A DNA stretch of 9,127 nt from Bacteroidales bacterium (GTDB lineage Bacteria > Bacteroidota > Bacteroidia > Bacteroidales > UBA10428), in assembly GCA_016938095.1 (NCBI GenBank), contig JAFGVG010000442.1, forward strand, positions 1 to 9,127. The letters run 5' to 3'. Under the pieces are notes generated by a model, which saw only the letters and a program-made list of their open reading frames with translations, made no database searches and was not told the origin of the DNA. Shown here in pieces: positions 1-5,173 of this stretch. The translations under genes and the position numbers were made by a program. Numbering within the stretch: position 1 is the stretch's first letter; the number at the start of each line of letters is the position of its first letter.

Positions 1-12
1 AAAGTCAGAAAC

Positions 13-88
13 CGTCATTGCGAAGGAGGAACGACTGAAGCAATCTATCTGTATATTAGTAGATTGCTTCACTTCGTTCGCAATGACG
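13..88. repeat. Imperfect palindromic interspersed-type repeat
   Basis: The outer arms 13-24 and 77-88 are perfect 12-bp reverse complements (CGTCATTGCGAA / TTCGCAATGACG). The inner arms 37-47 and 60-70 are perfect 11-bp complements (GAAGCAATCTA / TAGATTGCTTC) around a 12-base loop. Between inner and outer arms the two sides differ in length (12 versus 6 bases), giving an asymmetric internal loop. The wording GTCATTGCGA...GAAGCAATCT resembles a palindromic repeat dispersed in many bacterial genomes; that is from general knowledge and only one copy is in this window. It could fold as a long hairpin in RNA or single-stranded DNA. No transposase or target duplication is visible. Confidence 0.75.
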
Positions 89-150
89 ACTTCGATTATC
101 GGACTTTTTACACAGCCTCATTCTTTGTGTGCTTAGTTCTTAGCTTTCTT

Positions 151-166
151 TCCCGCAAAGGCGGGA
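151..166. other. Short GC-rich hairpin
   Basis: TCCCGC (151-156) and GCGGGA (161-166) are perfect complements around the tetraloop AAAG. No T-run follows on either strand, so it is not a typical intrinsic terminator. It may be a small repeat or part of a transcript reading leftward past the terminator at 204-235. Its role is unknown. Confidence 0.5.
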
Positions 167-203
167 CAAGATGTGACAATTTCACATAGAGTGCTTTGTG
201 TTT

Positions 204-235
204 AAAAAAAACTGCCGGGTACGTGTGCCCGGCAG
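204..235 (-). terminator. Leftward intrinsic terminator without a visible gene
   Basis: The 8-bp stem CTGCCGGG (212-219) / CCCGGCAG (228-235) has an 8-base loop and lies next to A8 at 204-211. Read on the - strand this is a GC-rich hairpin followed by eight T residues, the form of a strong Rho-independent terminator. On the + strand no T-run follows the stem, so it acts in one direction. No - strand gene precedes it: rplS, on the + strand, starts 175 bases away. It may end a short non-coding transcript or stop antisense transcription coming from rplS. Confidence 0.65.
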
Positions 236-410
236 ATGTCATAGCTTGAAGGCCATGTTGGATAATGTGAATACGTTTTCTCAATGCCAAGGCAGGCTTA
301 ATGTTTGGTGTTAATAAAAAATACTCCGGCAATACCTGAGTTTTCTAAAAAATTATTTGTAATATTGCGACCTGAATTTTGAAAGACGAACGCTTAATAT
401 AGAGAATACC

Positions 411-794
411 ATGGATTTAATAAAAGTTGCTGAAAATCAGTTCACCACAAAAAAAGAATATCCCGATTTTAAGGCAGGTGACACTGTAACTGTACATTAT
501 AAGATCATTGAGGGTAACAAGGAAAGGATTCAGCAATACCGTGGTGTTGTATTGCAACGTAAAGGTACCGGTTCTACGGCAACATTTACAGTTCGTAAAA
601 TGTCGGGTAATGTTGGTGTTGAAAGAATTTTTCCCGTATTTTCACCCTTTATCGATAAAATTGAAATTAACAAGCATGGCCGTGTTCGCAGGGCCAGGAT
701 ATTCTACCTGCGCGGACTCACCGGTAAGAAGGCCAGGATTCAGGAAAAACGAATGAAGCTTGTTGCTGAGGCACAAAGTCCGGCACAGGAATAA
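411..794 (+). CDS. rplS: 50S ribosomal protein L19
   Basis: L19 is a structural protein of the large ribosomal subunit, located at the interface with the small subunit. The 127-residue product matches the family along its length: the segment with FKAGDTVTVHYK at about residues 21-32, RIQQYRGVVLQRKG near 39-52, TFTVRKMSGNVGVERIFPV near 59-77, and the basic C-terminal part with RRARIFYLRGLTGKKARIQE. The family is usually about 115 residues; the small excess is a C-terminal tail ending in acidic and polar residues. The start ATG follows an AT-rich leader without a Shine-Dalgarno sequence, as is common in Bacteroidota. It appears to be a single-gene unit here: no trmD or rpsP is adjacent, and a strong terminator follows three bases after the stop. 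Confidence 0.97.
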   Translation: MDLIKVAENQFTTKKEYPDFKAGDTVTVHYKIIEGNKERIQQYRGVVLQRKGTGSTATFTVRKMSGNVGVERIFPVFSPFIDKIEINKHGRVRRARIFYLRGLTGKKARIQEKRMKLVAEAQSPAQE

Positions 795-797
795 AAC

Positions 798-835
798 AAA
801 ACAAAAAAGCGGGCCATGCCCGCTTTTTTTGTTTT
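798..835. terminator. Bidirectional intrinsic terminator between rplS and the AsmA gene
   Basis: The core stem GCGGGC (809-814) / GCCCGC (818-823) has a CAT loop. It is flanked by A6 (803-808) on the left and T7 (824-830) on the right, and outer bases AAAAC / GTTTT extend the pairing with one bulged T. It therefore has a T-run downstream of the stem in both directions. It sits just after the rplS stop and 33 bases beyond the stop of the convergent AsmA-family gene, so it can serve both. Confidence 0.9.
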
Positions 836-868
836 ATCAGAATTTTTAAGCTTTTTTCAATGCCCCGC

Positions 869-3661
869 TTACTGATTTAGCAGTTTGTCGCTTTGGTCAC
901 GGGCTGCTTTTAGCACAGCTTCGGCTTTTGTGTCGGCCTCCCTGATGATTTTCTGAGCGCTTGCCTCACCTTCCTGACGTACTTTTTTGGCAGCTTCTTC
1001 AGCCAGTCGCTTTGAAATAGGATCCTTAGCCTGGGCAACCAGTTTGTCGGCATTGGCATTGGCCTCTTTCCTTACAATTTCGGCGGCATCGGCAGCTTTC
1101 GACCGGATAAGGTCGGCCTCCTTTTGCGCTTCGGCCATAATTTTGTCTACCTGTTCCTGGGCTGCTGCCCTGGCTTCTTCCTTTTTAGTGTCGATTTGTT
1201 CCTGAACAGCCTGTTTCACTTCGGCTTTAATAGCTTCCTTGGCACTGGCAGTGTTTTCGTTCAGGTCAAGTCCGATTTTCGGATCTTTGAAGGTACCGCC
1301 CACTTTCACTTTTATGTTGAGGTTCTGGAGCGGATCGATTTTTAATCCGGCTCCACTGGCTTTGCTTACCAGGTTATCTATAGATGCACCGGCAGCTGCG
1401 CCCAGCTCAGACCGGGGGATGTTTATACCAACGGTGTAATTCATCACCTGATCGAGTCCCTGATCGCCGCCGATCAACAGGGTAGTATTCCCCATTTTGG
1501 TTTCGAAAGGATTTACCATCAGCTTACCATCGCGAATGTCAAAATCAATTCCAAGGTTTTTCAATGTCATGTTGTCAAACGCTTTTGTGTTCAAAGCGTT
1601 GCCAATTTTGTTGAAGGTGTTTGATCCTTTCAGTCCGATCAGATCCGAAGCCAGTTTCCCCTTTCCCACAATGGAATTCATGAGCGGCATCATGTGTTCA
1701 TCGAGCAGACTCGAGTATTTCATTCCTACCGATACCTTGCCAACGGCTCTGGCAGCAATGGGGGCAAACTTTGCGAGCATGCTGAACGATTCCACAGCCG
1801 AAGGAATGTCAATGGTTGTGGCGTTAAAGTCGAGGTCAACCACCGGGTTTTTAATATCTTTGGTATTGTATTCTCCGGAGAGTTTCATAGAACCCTCCAG
1901 CAGGTTCATGCTCAGTCCGTCGAGTATTACACGGCTGTCTTTTACCAGAATGGTACCAATGGTGTTTTCGATATTGAGTTTGTCATAATACAGCTTGTCT
2001 ATACGCGAAACAAGTTTAAAGTCGATGTTGGCGGGAACTTCAACAACGGTAAGCGGAACCGTATCGGTAGCCGTTTCCGTGGCAGATTCCGTTTCTGCTG
2101 TCATAAACTCGTTCAGATCGAGTACCCCCGAGGTGAAAATGAAATTTCCACGGATGGTTTCGTCTTTGAATACATAGGGAATAAAATTTTCAACTTTGCC
2201 CGACAGGTGAAAATCGCTTTTGCCCATGGTGGCATTAAAACTTTTTACATCTAAAAATTTAGGCGAAAAACTAAGTGAAGCCTGCGAAATGGTAAGATCC
2301 TTTGGCATATCTGCGCTACTATAAGTTAAGTCGCTGATGTTCACAATGCCGTCGGCTTTAAATTTCTCGTATTCCTCTTTTTCAATGGTTGACATATGGC
2401 CCATGAAATCGAGGGCAGCTTCAATTTTACCTTTAAGTGTGGTACTGTCGAGCGGAATCACGTCGTTAACAGTGGCGAGGTCGAGGTTCATGTTGAGGTT
2501 TCCGTTAAGGTGCATGTCACTTATGGGCGTTTTGATGTTCAGCGTCATGTCGATGGGATTGCCGCCCAGGTCAACATGAAATTTGTTGATGTCCACGGTG
2601 GTGTTGTCGTTTTGTACCCCATCGAAGAACAGGTTGACGTCAATACCAATGTTATCAGCCGATTTGGGCAGGTCGGGGTATTTGAACATGGCATTTTCAA
2701 CCAGCAGGGTTAGGGCCACGTTGGGCATGACCTTTTCATTATAGGTGCCCTTGACATTTCCGTCGAGCTGTAGTTTACCTGCTGTTTGTATATCCTGGAA
2801 ATCCTGCATGTAAATGGCCGGAATCAGCGAAAGCAGCGATTTGAAATCGGCCTTGTCGAGGCCATAGGTAAGGTCAATGGTGATGTCTTCTTCGTTGGGC
2901 ATGCCCATATTACCGTCGAGCCTGAAGATTAAATCGTTCAGCGATATGGCATTGTCTTTAAGGGTATAAACGGCATTCTTCAGATCGGCATCCACATTCA
3001 TCTGTAGCGTGATGGCCGCATTTTTCAGGTAACGGATACCCCCGAAGATCACATTGACCGGCGATGTATTCGACTGAAGTTCAAGCGTGGTGAAATCCTT
3101 CGAAAGGTCGCCTGTCATTACAAAATTGAAGTCGCCCAGACTTGCGTTGATTTTGCTGCTATCATCGTCGTAACGGATGGTGGCATGATTGATTTCAAAG
3201 CGCTTCAGGGCAACATTCATATCCAGTTCACTTGCTGATGTGTCTTCTTCGGCCGTTTCACCGGTATCTTTGGCAATATCCCAGTTTGCCTTTCCATCGG
3301 CATTTACCCATGCATGTACACGGGGATAGTCAATGGCTATCCGTTTGATTTTAATATTCTCCATTTTGATGGCACTCACCAGGTCGACAGTTACTTCGGC
3401 ATTCTTCACGCTAAAGAGCGTGTCACCTTCAAATTCGTTGATTCCGGCAATATAAAGGTTTTTCAGTCCTACCGATACGTTGGGGAACGAGCGTAGCAGC
3501 GACAGCGAAAGCTTTTCGAAATCGGCTTTGGCGTTCAGACTATTGTTAATCTGTTCCTTGGCAATTTTGACGATTTTACCTTTAAAAAGGAACGGAACCG
3601 ATACAATCAGGAGCACGATGATCAGCAGGGCAATTCCCGTTATTTTCAGCATCTTCTTCAT
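869..3661 (-). CDS. AsmA family protein with hendecad-repeat C-terminal tail
   Basis: This is a 930-residue membrane-anchored protein. Residues 7-27 form one N-terminal transmembrane segment after MKKMLK, with the bulk expected in the periplasm. An AsmA-type N-terminal region follows (phrases such as KADFEKLSLSLLRSFPNVSV and LYIAGINEFEGDTLFSV), and AsmA-like C-terminal beta-rich repeats lie at about residues 540-800 (LDGLSMNLLEGSMKLSGEY, LNIKVKVGGTFKDPKIGLDL). Residues 803-930 form a charged Ala/Lys/Glu-rich helical tail with about 11-residue periodicity from 844. AsmA and related TamB/YhdP proteins are linked to outer-membrane assembly and lipid transfer between membranes; the exact role of this Bacteroidota version is not known. 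The gene is convergent to rplS and divergent from the kinase gene, so it is likely transcribed alone. The start at 3661 gives a clean signal anchor. Confidence 0.88.
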   Translation of the reverse strand: MKKMLKITGIALLIIVLLIVSVPFLFKGKIVKIAKEQINNSLNAKADFEKLSLSLLRSFPNVSVGLKNLYIAGINEFEGDTLFSVKNAEVTVDLVSAIKMENIKIKRIAIDYPRVHAWVNADGKANWDIAKDTGETAEEDTSASELDMNVALKRFEINHATIRYDDDSSKINASLGDFNFVMTGDLSKDFTTLELQSNTSPVNVIFGGIRYLKNAAITLQMNVDADLKNAVYTLKDNAISLNDLIFRLDGNMGMPNEEDITIDLTYGLDKADFKSLLSLIPAIYMQDFQDIQTAGKLQLDGNVKGTYNEKVMPNVALTLLVENAMFKYPDLPKSADNIGIDVNLFFDGVQNDNTTVDINKFHVDLGGNPIDMTLNIKTPISDMHLNGNLNMNLDLATVNDVIPLDSTTLKGKIEAALDFMGHMSTIEKEEYEKFKADGIVNISDLTYSSADMPKDLTISQASLSFSPKFLDVKSFNATMGKSDFHLSGKVENFIPYVFKDETIRGNFIFTSGVLDLNEFMTAETESATETATDTVPLTVVEVPANIDFKLVSRIDKLYYDKLNIENTIGTILVKDSRVILDGLSMNLLEGSMKLSGEYNTKDIKNPVVDLDFNATTIDIPSAVESFSMLAKFAPIAARAVGKVSVGMKYSSLLDEHMMPLMNSIVGKGKLASDLIGLKGSNTFNKIGNALNTKAFDNMTLKNLGIDFDIRDGKLMVNPFETKMGNTTLLIGGDQGLDQVMNYTVGINIPRSELGAAAGASIDNLVSKASGAGLKIDPLQNLNIKVKVGGTFKDPKIGLDLNENTASAKEAIKAEVKQAVQEQIDTKKEEARAAAQEQVDKIMAEAQKEADLIRSKAADAAEIVRKEANANADKLVAQAKDPISKRLAEEAAKKVRQEGEASAQKIIREADTKAEAVLKAARDQSDKLLNQ

Positions 3662-3691
3662 AACTGGTTATTTTAGTGTTTACTAGGTTGA

Positions 3692-3725
3692 GCAACAGAC
3701 GAACTGTTGCACGTTTTAAGTGCAA
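3692..3725 (-). promoter_or_regulatory. Two overlapping, mutually exclusive hairpins in the AsmA leader
   Basis: GCAACAG (3692-3698) pairs with CTGTTGC (3704-3710) over a 5-base loop. TTGCAC (3707-3712) pairs with GTGCAA (3720-3725) over a 7-base loop. The bases 3707-3710 are shared, so only one hairpin can form at a time. They lie 31-64 bases upstream of the AsmA-family start, in its probable leader. They could be operator half-sites or a small RNA switch; chance is also possible at these lengths. Confidence 0.4.
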
Positions 3726-3799
3726 AACAATACAGTAACGTATTTCAACGTGTTAAGTTATTAAATAGCCCTGAAAAATAAAAACGATAGGTGTATTAC

Positions 3800-3829
3800 G
3801 TAAAATGAGGATTAAAATGCGCATTTTAC
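3800..3829. promoter_or_regulatory. Palindromic operator-like site
   Basis: TAAAATGCGCATTTTA (3813-3828) is a perfect 16-bp palindrome. A wider pair, GTAAAATG (3800-3807) and CATTTTAC (3822-3829), is also perfectly complementary, so the element TAAAATG occurs twice directly and once inverted within 30 bases. An overlapping palindrome TTACGTAA is at 3796-3803. Symmetric repeated half-sites between divergent genes are typical of dimeric regulator binding, but no regulator is known for it. Confidence 0.45.
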
Positions 3830-3936
3830 TATTTCGTTCCCTGAAACGATGATTAGTTTTACAGGGTTAGAAATAGTTTAGTTCTTTAATGGTTCAATGG
3901 AATTTCAGGGGCAATGCTCAAGTTCCGAAATCCCTT

Positions 3937-3986
3937 CCTCCAACCCTGGTCTTATCTCATAAAGCTTATATGAATGGGGTTGGAGG
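3937..3986. promoter_or_regulatory. Long-spaced 10-bp inverted repeat before the kinase gene
   Basis: CCTCCAACCC (3937-3946) and GGGTTGGAGG (3977-3986) are perfect complements, extendable by one T-A pair outside, with 30 bases between. Inside, CATA (3958-3961) can pair with TATG (3969-3972). A short T5 run follows at 3988-3992 and a T8 run at 4005-4012. It ends 53 bases before the kinase start, so it is either a structured leader with terminator-like character or a terminator for transcription entering from upstream. Confidence 0.45.
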
Positions 3987-4039
3987 ATTTTTACGCACCT
4001 GGGATTTTTTTTGTTGAACCTGCTTAAAACCCTAATCTT

Positions 4040-4864
4040 ATGGTAGTAGCAGTAGATGTAGGAGGAACCAACCTCAGGGCCGGACGACTTGACGAGGACA
4101 ACATTCTGGTTCAGCGTTCTGTTCCGCTTACCGACAAGGACGTGCTCGACAAAACAATTGAACAACTGGCGGCGCTCATAAAATCTGTAATGACGCCTGA
4201 TGTAACCGGCATAGGCATTGGTGTGCCATCGGTGGTGGATGCTGACGGCGTAGTGACCGATGTGACCAACATACCGTCATGGAAGCGTGTAGAACTGAAA
4301 AAAATACTGGAAGCCCGGTTTAATGTGCCGGTTTATGTGAATAACGATGTGAACTGTTTTATTTTGGGCGAACATCGTTACGGTGTGGTAAAGGGTTTCA
4401 GATCGGTTGTCGGACTGGCCATGGGTACTGGTTTGGGAGGTGGCGTTGTAATTGATAACCGGCTTTACACTGGCAACAATTGCGGTGCCGGTGAATTCGG
4501 CATGATCCCTTATCTCGATGCCAACCTTGAGGCCTATTGCAGCGGATGGTTTTTCAAAAACCAATGCAGTTTTTCTGCGCTCGAGGCCTTTCACCGTGCC
4601 GGGGAAGGGGACAGGGAAGCACTGGAAAGCTGGAAAGTTTTTGGTAAGCACATTGGCAATGCCCTTAAAATGGTTATTTACACCTTTGATCCCGAGGCGG
4701 TTGTGCTGGGTGGTTCGCTGGCCAACGCTTATCCTTTCTTCAATAAAGCCATGATCGATTCTGTTTCCGATATCGTATTTCCGGATTCACTGAAAAAATT
4801 AAAGATTTTTATTTCGGAAAACAGTAATATTGCTTTGCTGGGCGCAGCGTCGTTGATTCCGTGA
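4040..4864 (+). CDS. ROK-family sugar kinase lacking the zinc loop
   Basis: ROK kinases phosphorylate hexoses or amino sugars with ATP in the cytoplasm. The 274-residue product begins with the phosphate-binding motif AVDVGGTNLRAG (residues 4-15). It has the catalytic Asp in VNNDVNC (D103) and the second phosphate motif MGTGLGGG at about residues 132-139. The sugar-site segment GAGEFGMIPY carries E152, but Met155 stands where most ROK proteins have the zinc- and sugar-contacting His. The Cys-rich CxCGxxGC zinc loop is absent: only eight residues join M155 to E164 of the EAYCSG segment. A late VVLGGSLA motif matches the adenosine region. DNA-binding helices are absent, so it is an enzyme rather than a NagC-type repressor. 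The neighbouring glucosaminidase-like hydrolase suggests glucosamine or another hexose as substrate, but this is inference. Confidence 0.87.
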   Translation: MVVAVDVGGTNLRAGRLDEDNILVQRSVPLTDKDVLDKTIEQLAALIKSVMTPDVTGIGIGVPSVVDADGVVTDVTNIPSWKRVELKKILEARFNVPVYVNNDVNCFILGEHRYGVVKGFRSVVGLAMGTGLGGGVVIDNRLYTGNNCGAGEFGMIPYLDANLEAYCSGWFFKNQCSFSALEAFHRAGEGDREALESWKVFGKHIGNALKMVIYTFDPEAVVLGGSLANAYPFFNKAMIDSVSDIVFPDSLKKLKIFISENSNIALLGAASLIP

Positions 4865-4890
4865 ACAGCGATGAGACAAGGGACGAAATA

Positions 4891-4954
4891 ATGAAATAAT
4901 GAAATAATGAAAAAATGAAAAAATGAAAAAATGAAAAAATGAAAAAATGAAAAA
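4891..4954. repeat. Eight-copy 8-bp microsatellite (ATGAAAWA)
   Basis: Eight uninterrupted units of 8 bases run from 4891 to 4954: two copies of ATGAAATA and then six of ATGAAAAA. A partial unit (CGAAATA) precedes it. The near-perfect identity suggests recent expansion and a liability to copy-number change by slippage. It starts 27 bases after the kinase stop. Each unit contains ATGA, so a ribosome entering here would meet starts and stops in all three frames. Confidence 0.95.
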
Positions 4955-4984
4955 ACAACTGCTATCAGCAAGTTTATCGTTGTT

Positions 4985-5021
4985 AAGGGTTCCCTTCAAG
5001 CGGTTGAAAACCCTTGAAGGG
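4985..5021 (+). promoter_or_regulatory. Strong hairpin with a competing alternative fold
   Basis: CCCTTCAAG (4992-5000) pairs perfectly with CTTGAAGGG (5013-5021). Inside it, GGTT (5002-5005) pairs with AACC (5009-5012) around a GAA loop, giving 13 bp with a single bulged C. Alternatively AAGGGTT (4985-4991) pairs with AACCCTT (5009-5015), which would break the first stem. No T-run follows (TAATTGCC), so the main stem is not a classic intrinsic terminator. It may protect the 3' end of kinase mRNA or act as a switch in the hydrolase leader. Confidence 0.6.
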
Positions 5022-5038
5022 TAATTGCCTTCTATTTC

Positions 5039-5070
5039 TTCATTACTTCATTTTTTCATTACTTCATTGT
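5039..5070. repeat. Inverted 8-bp tandem array (TTCATTNN)
   Basis: Four units of 8 bases, TTCATTAC, TTCATTTT, TTCATTAC and TTCATTGT, share the core TTCATT. This is the reverse complement of the core of the array at 4891-4954. For example TTCATTTTTTCATT (5047-5060) is perfectly complementary to AATGAAAAAATGAA, which occurs in several registers of that array. The two arrays flank the hairpin at 4992-5021. Confidence 0.85.
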
Positions 5071-5087
5071 TTAATATCCTTTCAAAC

Positions 5088-5115
5088 AACACCGAACACC
5101 GAACACCGAACACCG
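5088..5115. repeat. Four-copy 7-bp tandem repeat (AACACCG)
   Basis: Four perfect units of AACACCG follow each other, and the next bases (AA) begin a fifth. The unit is unrelated to the 8-bp arrays. It lies 58 bases upstream of the hydrolase start, within its probable leader or promoter region, so copy number would change spacing there. Confidence 0.93.
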
Positions 5116-5137
5116 AATTTCGAAGAGCACCCAGTCC

Positions 5138-5158
5138 AGTATCGAGTATCCAGTATCA
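5138..5158. repeat. Three-copy 7-bp tandem repeat (AGTATCN)
   Basis: The units AGTATCG, AGTATCC and AGTATCA are adjacent, preceded by a related CCAGT at 5131-5135. The array ends 15 bases before the hydrolase start codon, about where a ribosome would bind, so a gain or loss of units could affect translation. Confidence 0.8.
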
Positions 5159-5173
5159 AAAAACACAAACACC

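Larger units (their letters stand above)
1..410. other. Non-coding region upstream of rplS
   Basis: No convincing gene lies here. The open frames are short, have no recognisable protein and run through hairpins. The stretch holds a long palindromic repeat (13-88), a short GC hairpin (151-166) and a leftward intrinsic terminator (204-235). The last 60 bases before rplS are AT-rich and must contain its leader. I looked for the Bacteroidota promoter pattern (TTTG near -33, TAnnTTTG near -7). Only partial matches are present, such as TAATATTG at 360-367 and GAATTTTG at 374-381, neither with a well-spaced upstream box, so no promoter is called. Confidence 0.6.
3662..4039. other. Divergent intergenic region rich in inverted repeats
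   Basis: This 378-base AT-rich stretch separates the leftward AsmA-family gene from the rightward kinase gene, so it must hold promoters for both. It contains overlapping hairpins near the AsmA start (3692-3725), a perfect palindrome (3813-3828) within a wider inverted repeat (3800-3829), a CCCTG/CAGGG inverted repeat (3839-3843 with 3862-3866) and a 10-bp inverted repeat before the kinase (3937-3986). No well-spaced Bacteroidota promoter match was found on either strand and no small gene is supported. Confidence 0.6.
4865..5173. other. Repeat-rich spacer between kinase and hydrolase genes
   Basis: No gene is supported in this 309-base stretch. It contains four short tandem arrays and a strong hairpin, listed separately: an 8-bp array (4891-4954), the hairpin (4992-5021), an inverted 8-bp array (5039-5070), and 7-bp arrays (5088-5115 and 5138-5158). 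The final 15 bases before the hydrolase start are A/C-rich with no Shine-Dalgarno sequence. The open frames on the - strand through the first array would encode runs of Phe, Ile, His and Ser and are composition artefacts. Confidence 0.7.

Noticed and set aside
108..332. 74-residue - strand open frame near the left edge
   Set aside because: It runs straight through a strong leftward terminator and resembles no known protein; composition suggests non-coding DNA.
204..400. A 6S RNA on the - strand
   Set aside because: A terminator and modest folding are present, but I could not recognise the conserved open-bubble structure or a promoter; kept only as an unassigned RNA possibility.
1497..2254. 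Long + strand open frames inside the AsmA-family gene (163 and 186 residues)
   Set aside because: They are antisense shadows of a well-supported 930-residue gene with no recognisable product.
4040..4864. ROK protein as a NagC/Mlc-type repressor
   Set aside because: The chain begins directly with the phosphate-binding motif and has no N-terminal helix-turn-helix domain.
4729..4999. Two - strand open frames rich in Phe, Ile, His and Ser
   Set aside because: They are produced by translating the 8-bp microsatellite; there is no leader or homology, and they overlap the end of the kinase gene.
4884..5158. Possible CRISPR array
   Set aside because: Units are 7-8 bases with no spacers and no cas genes, so these are simple tandem repeats.
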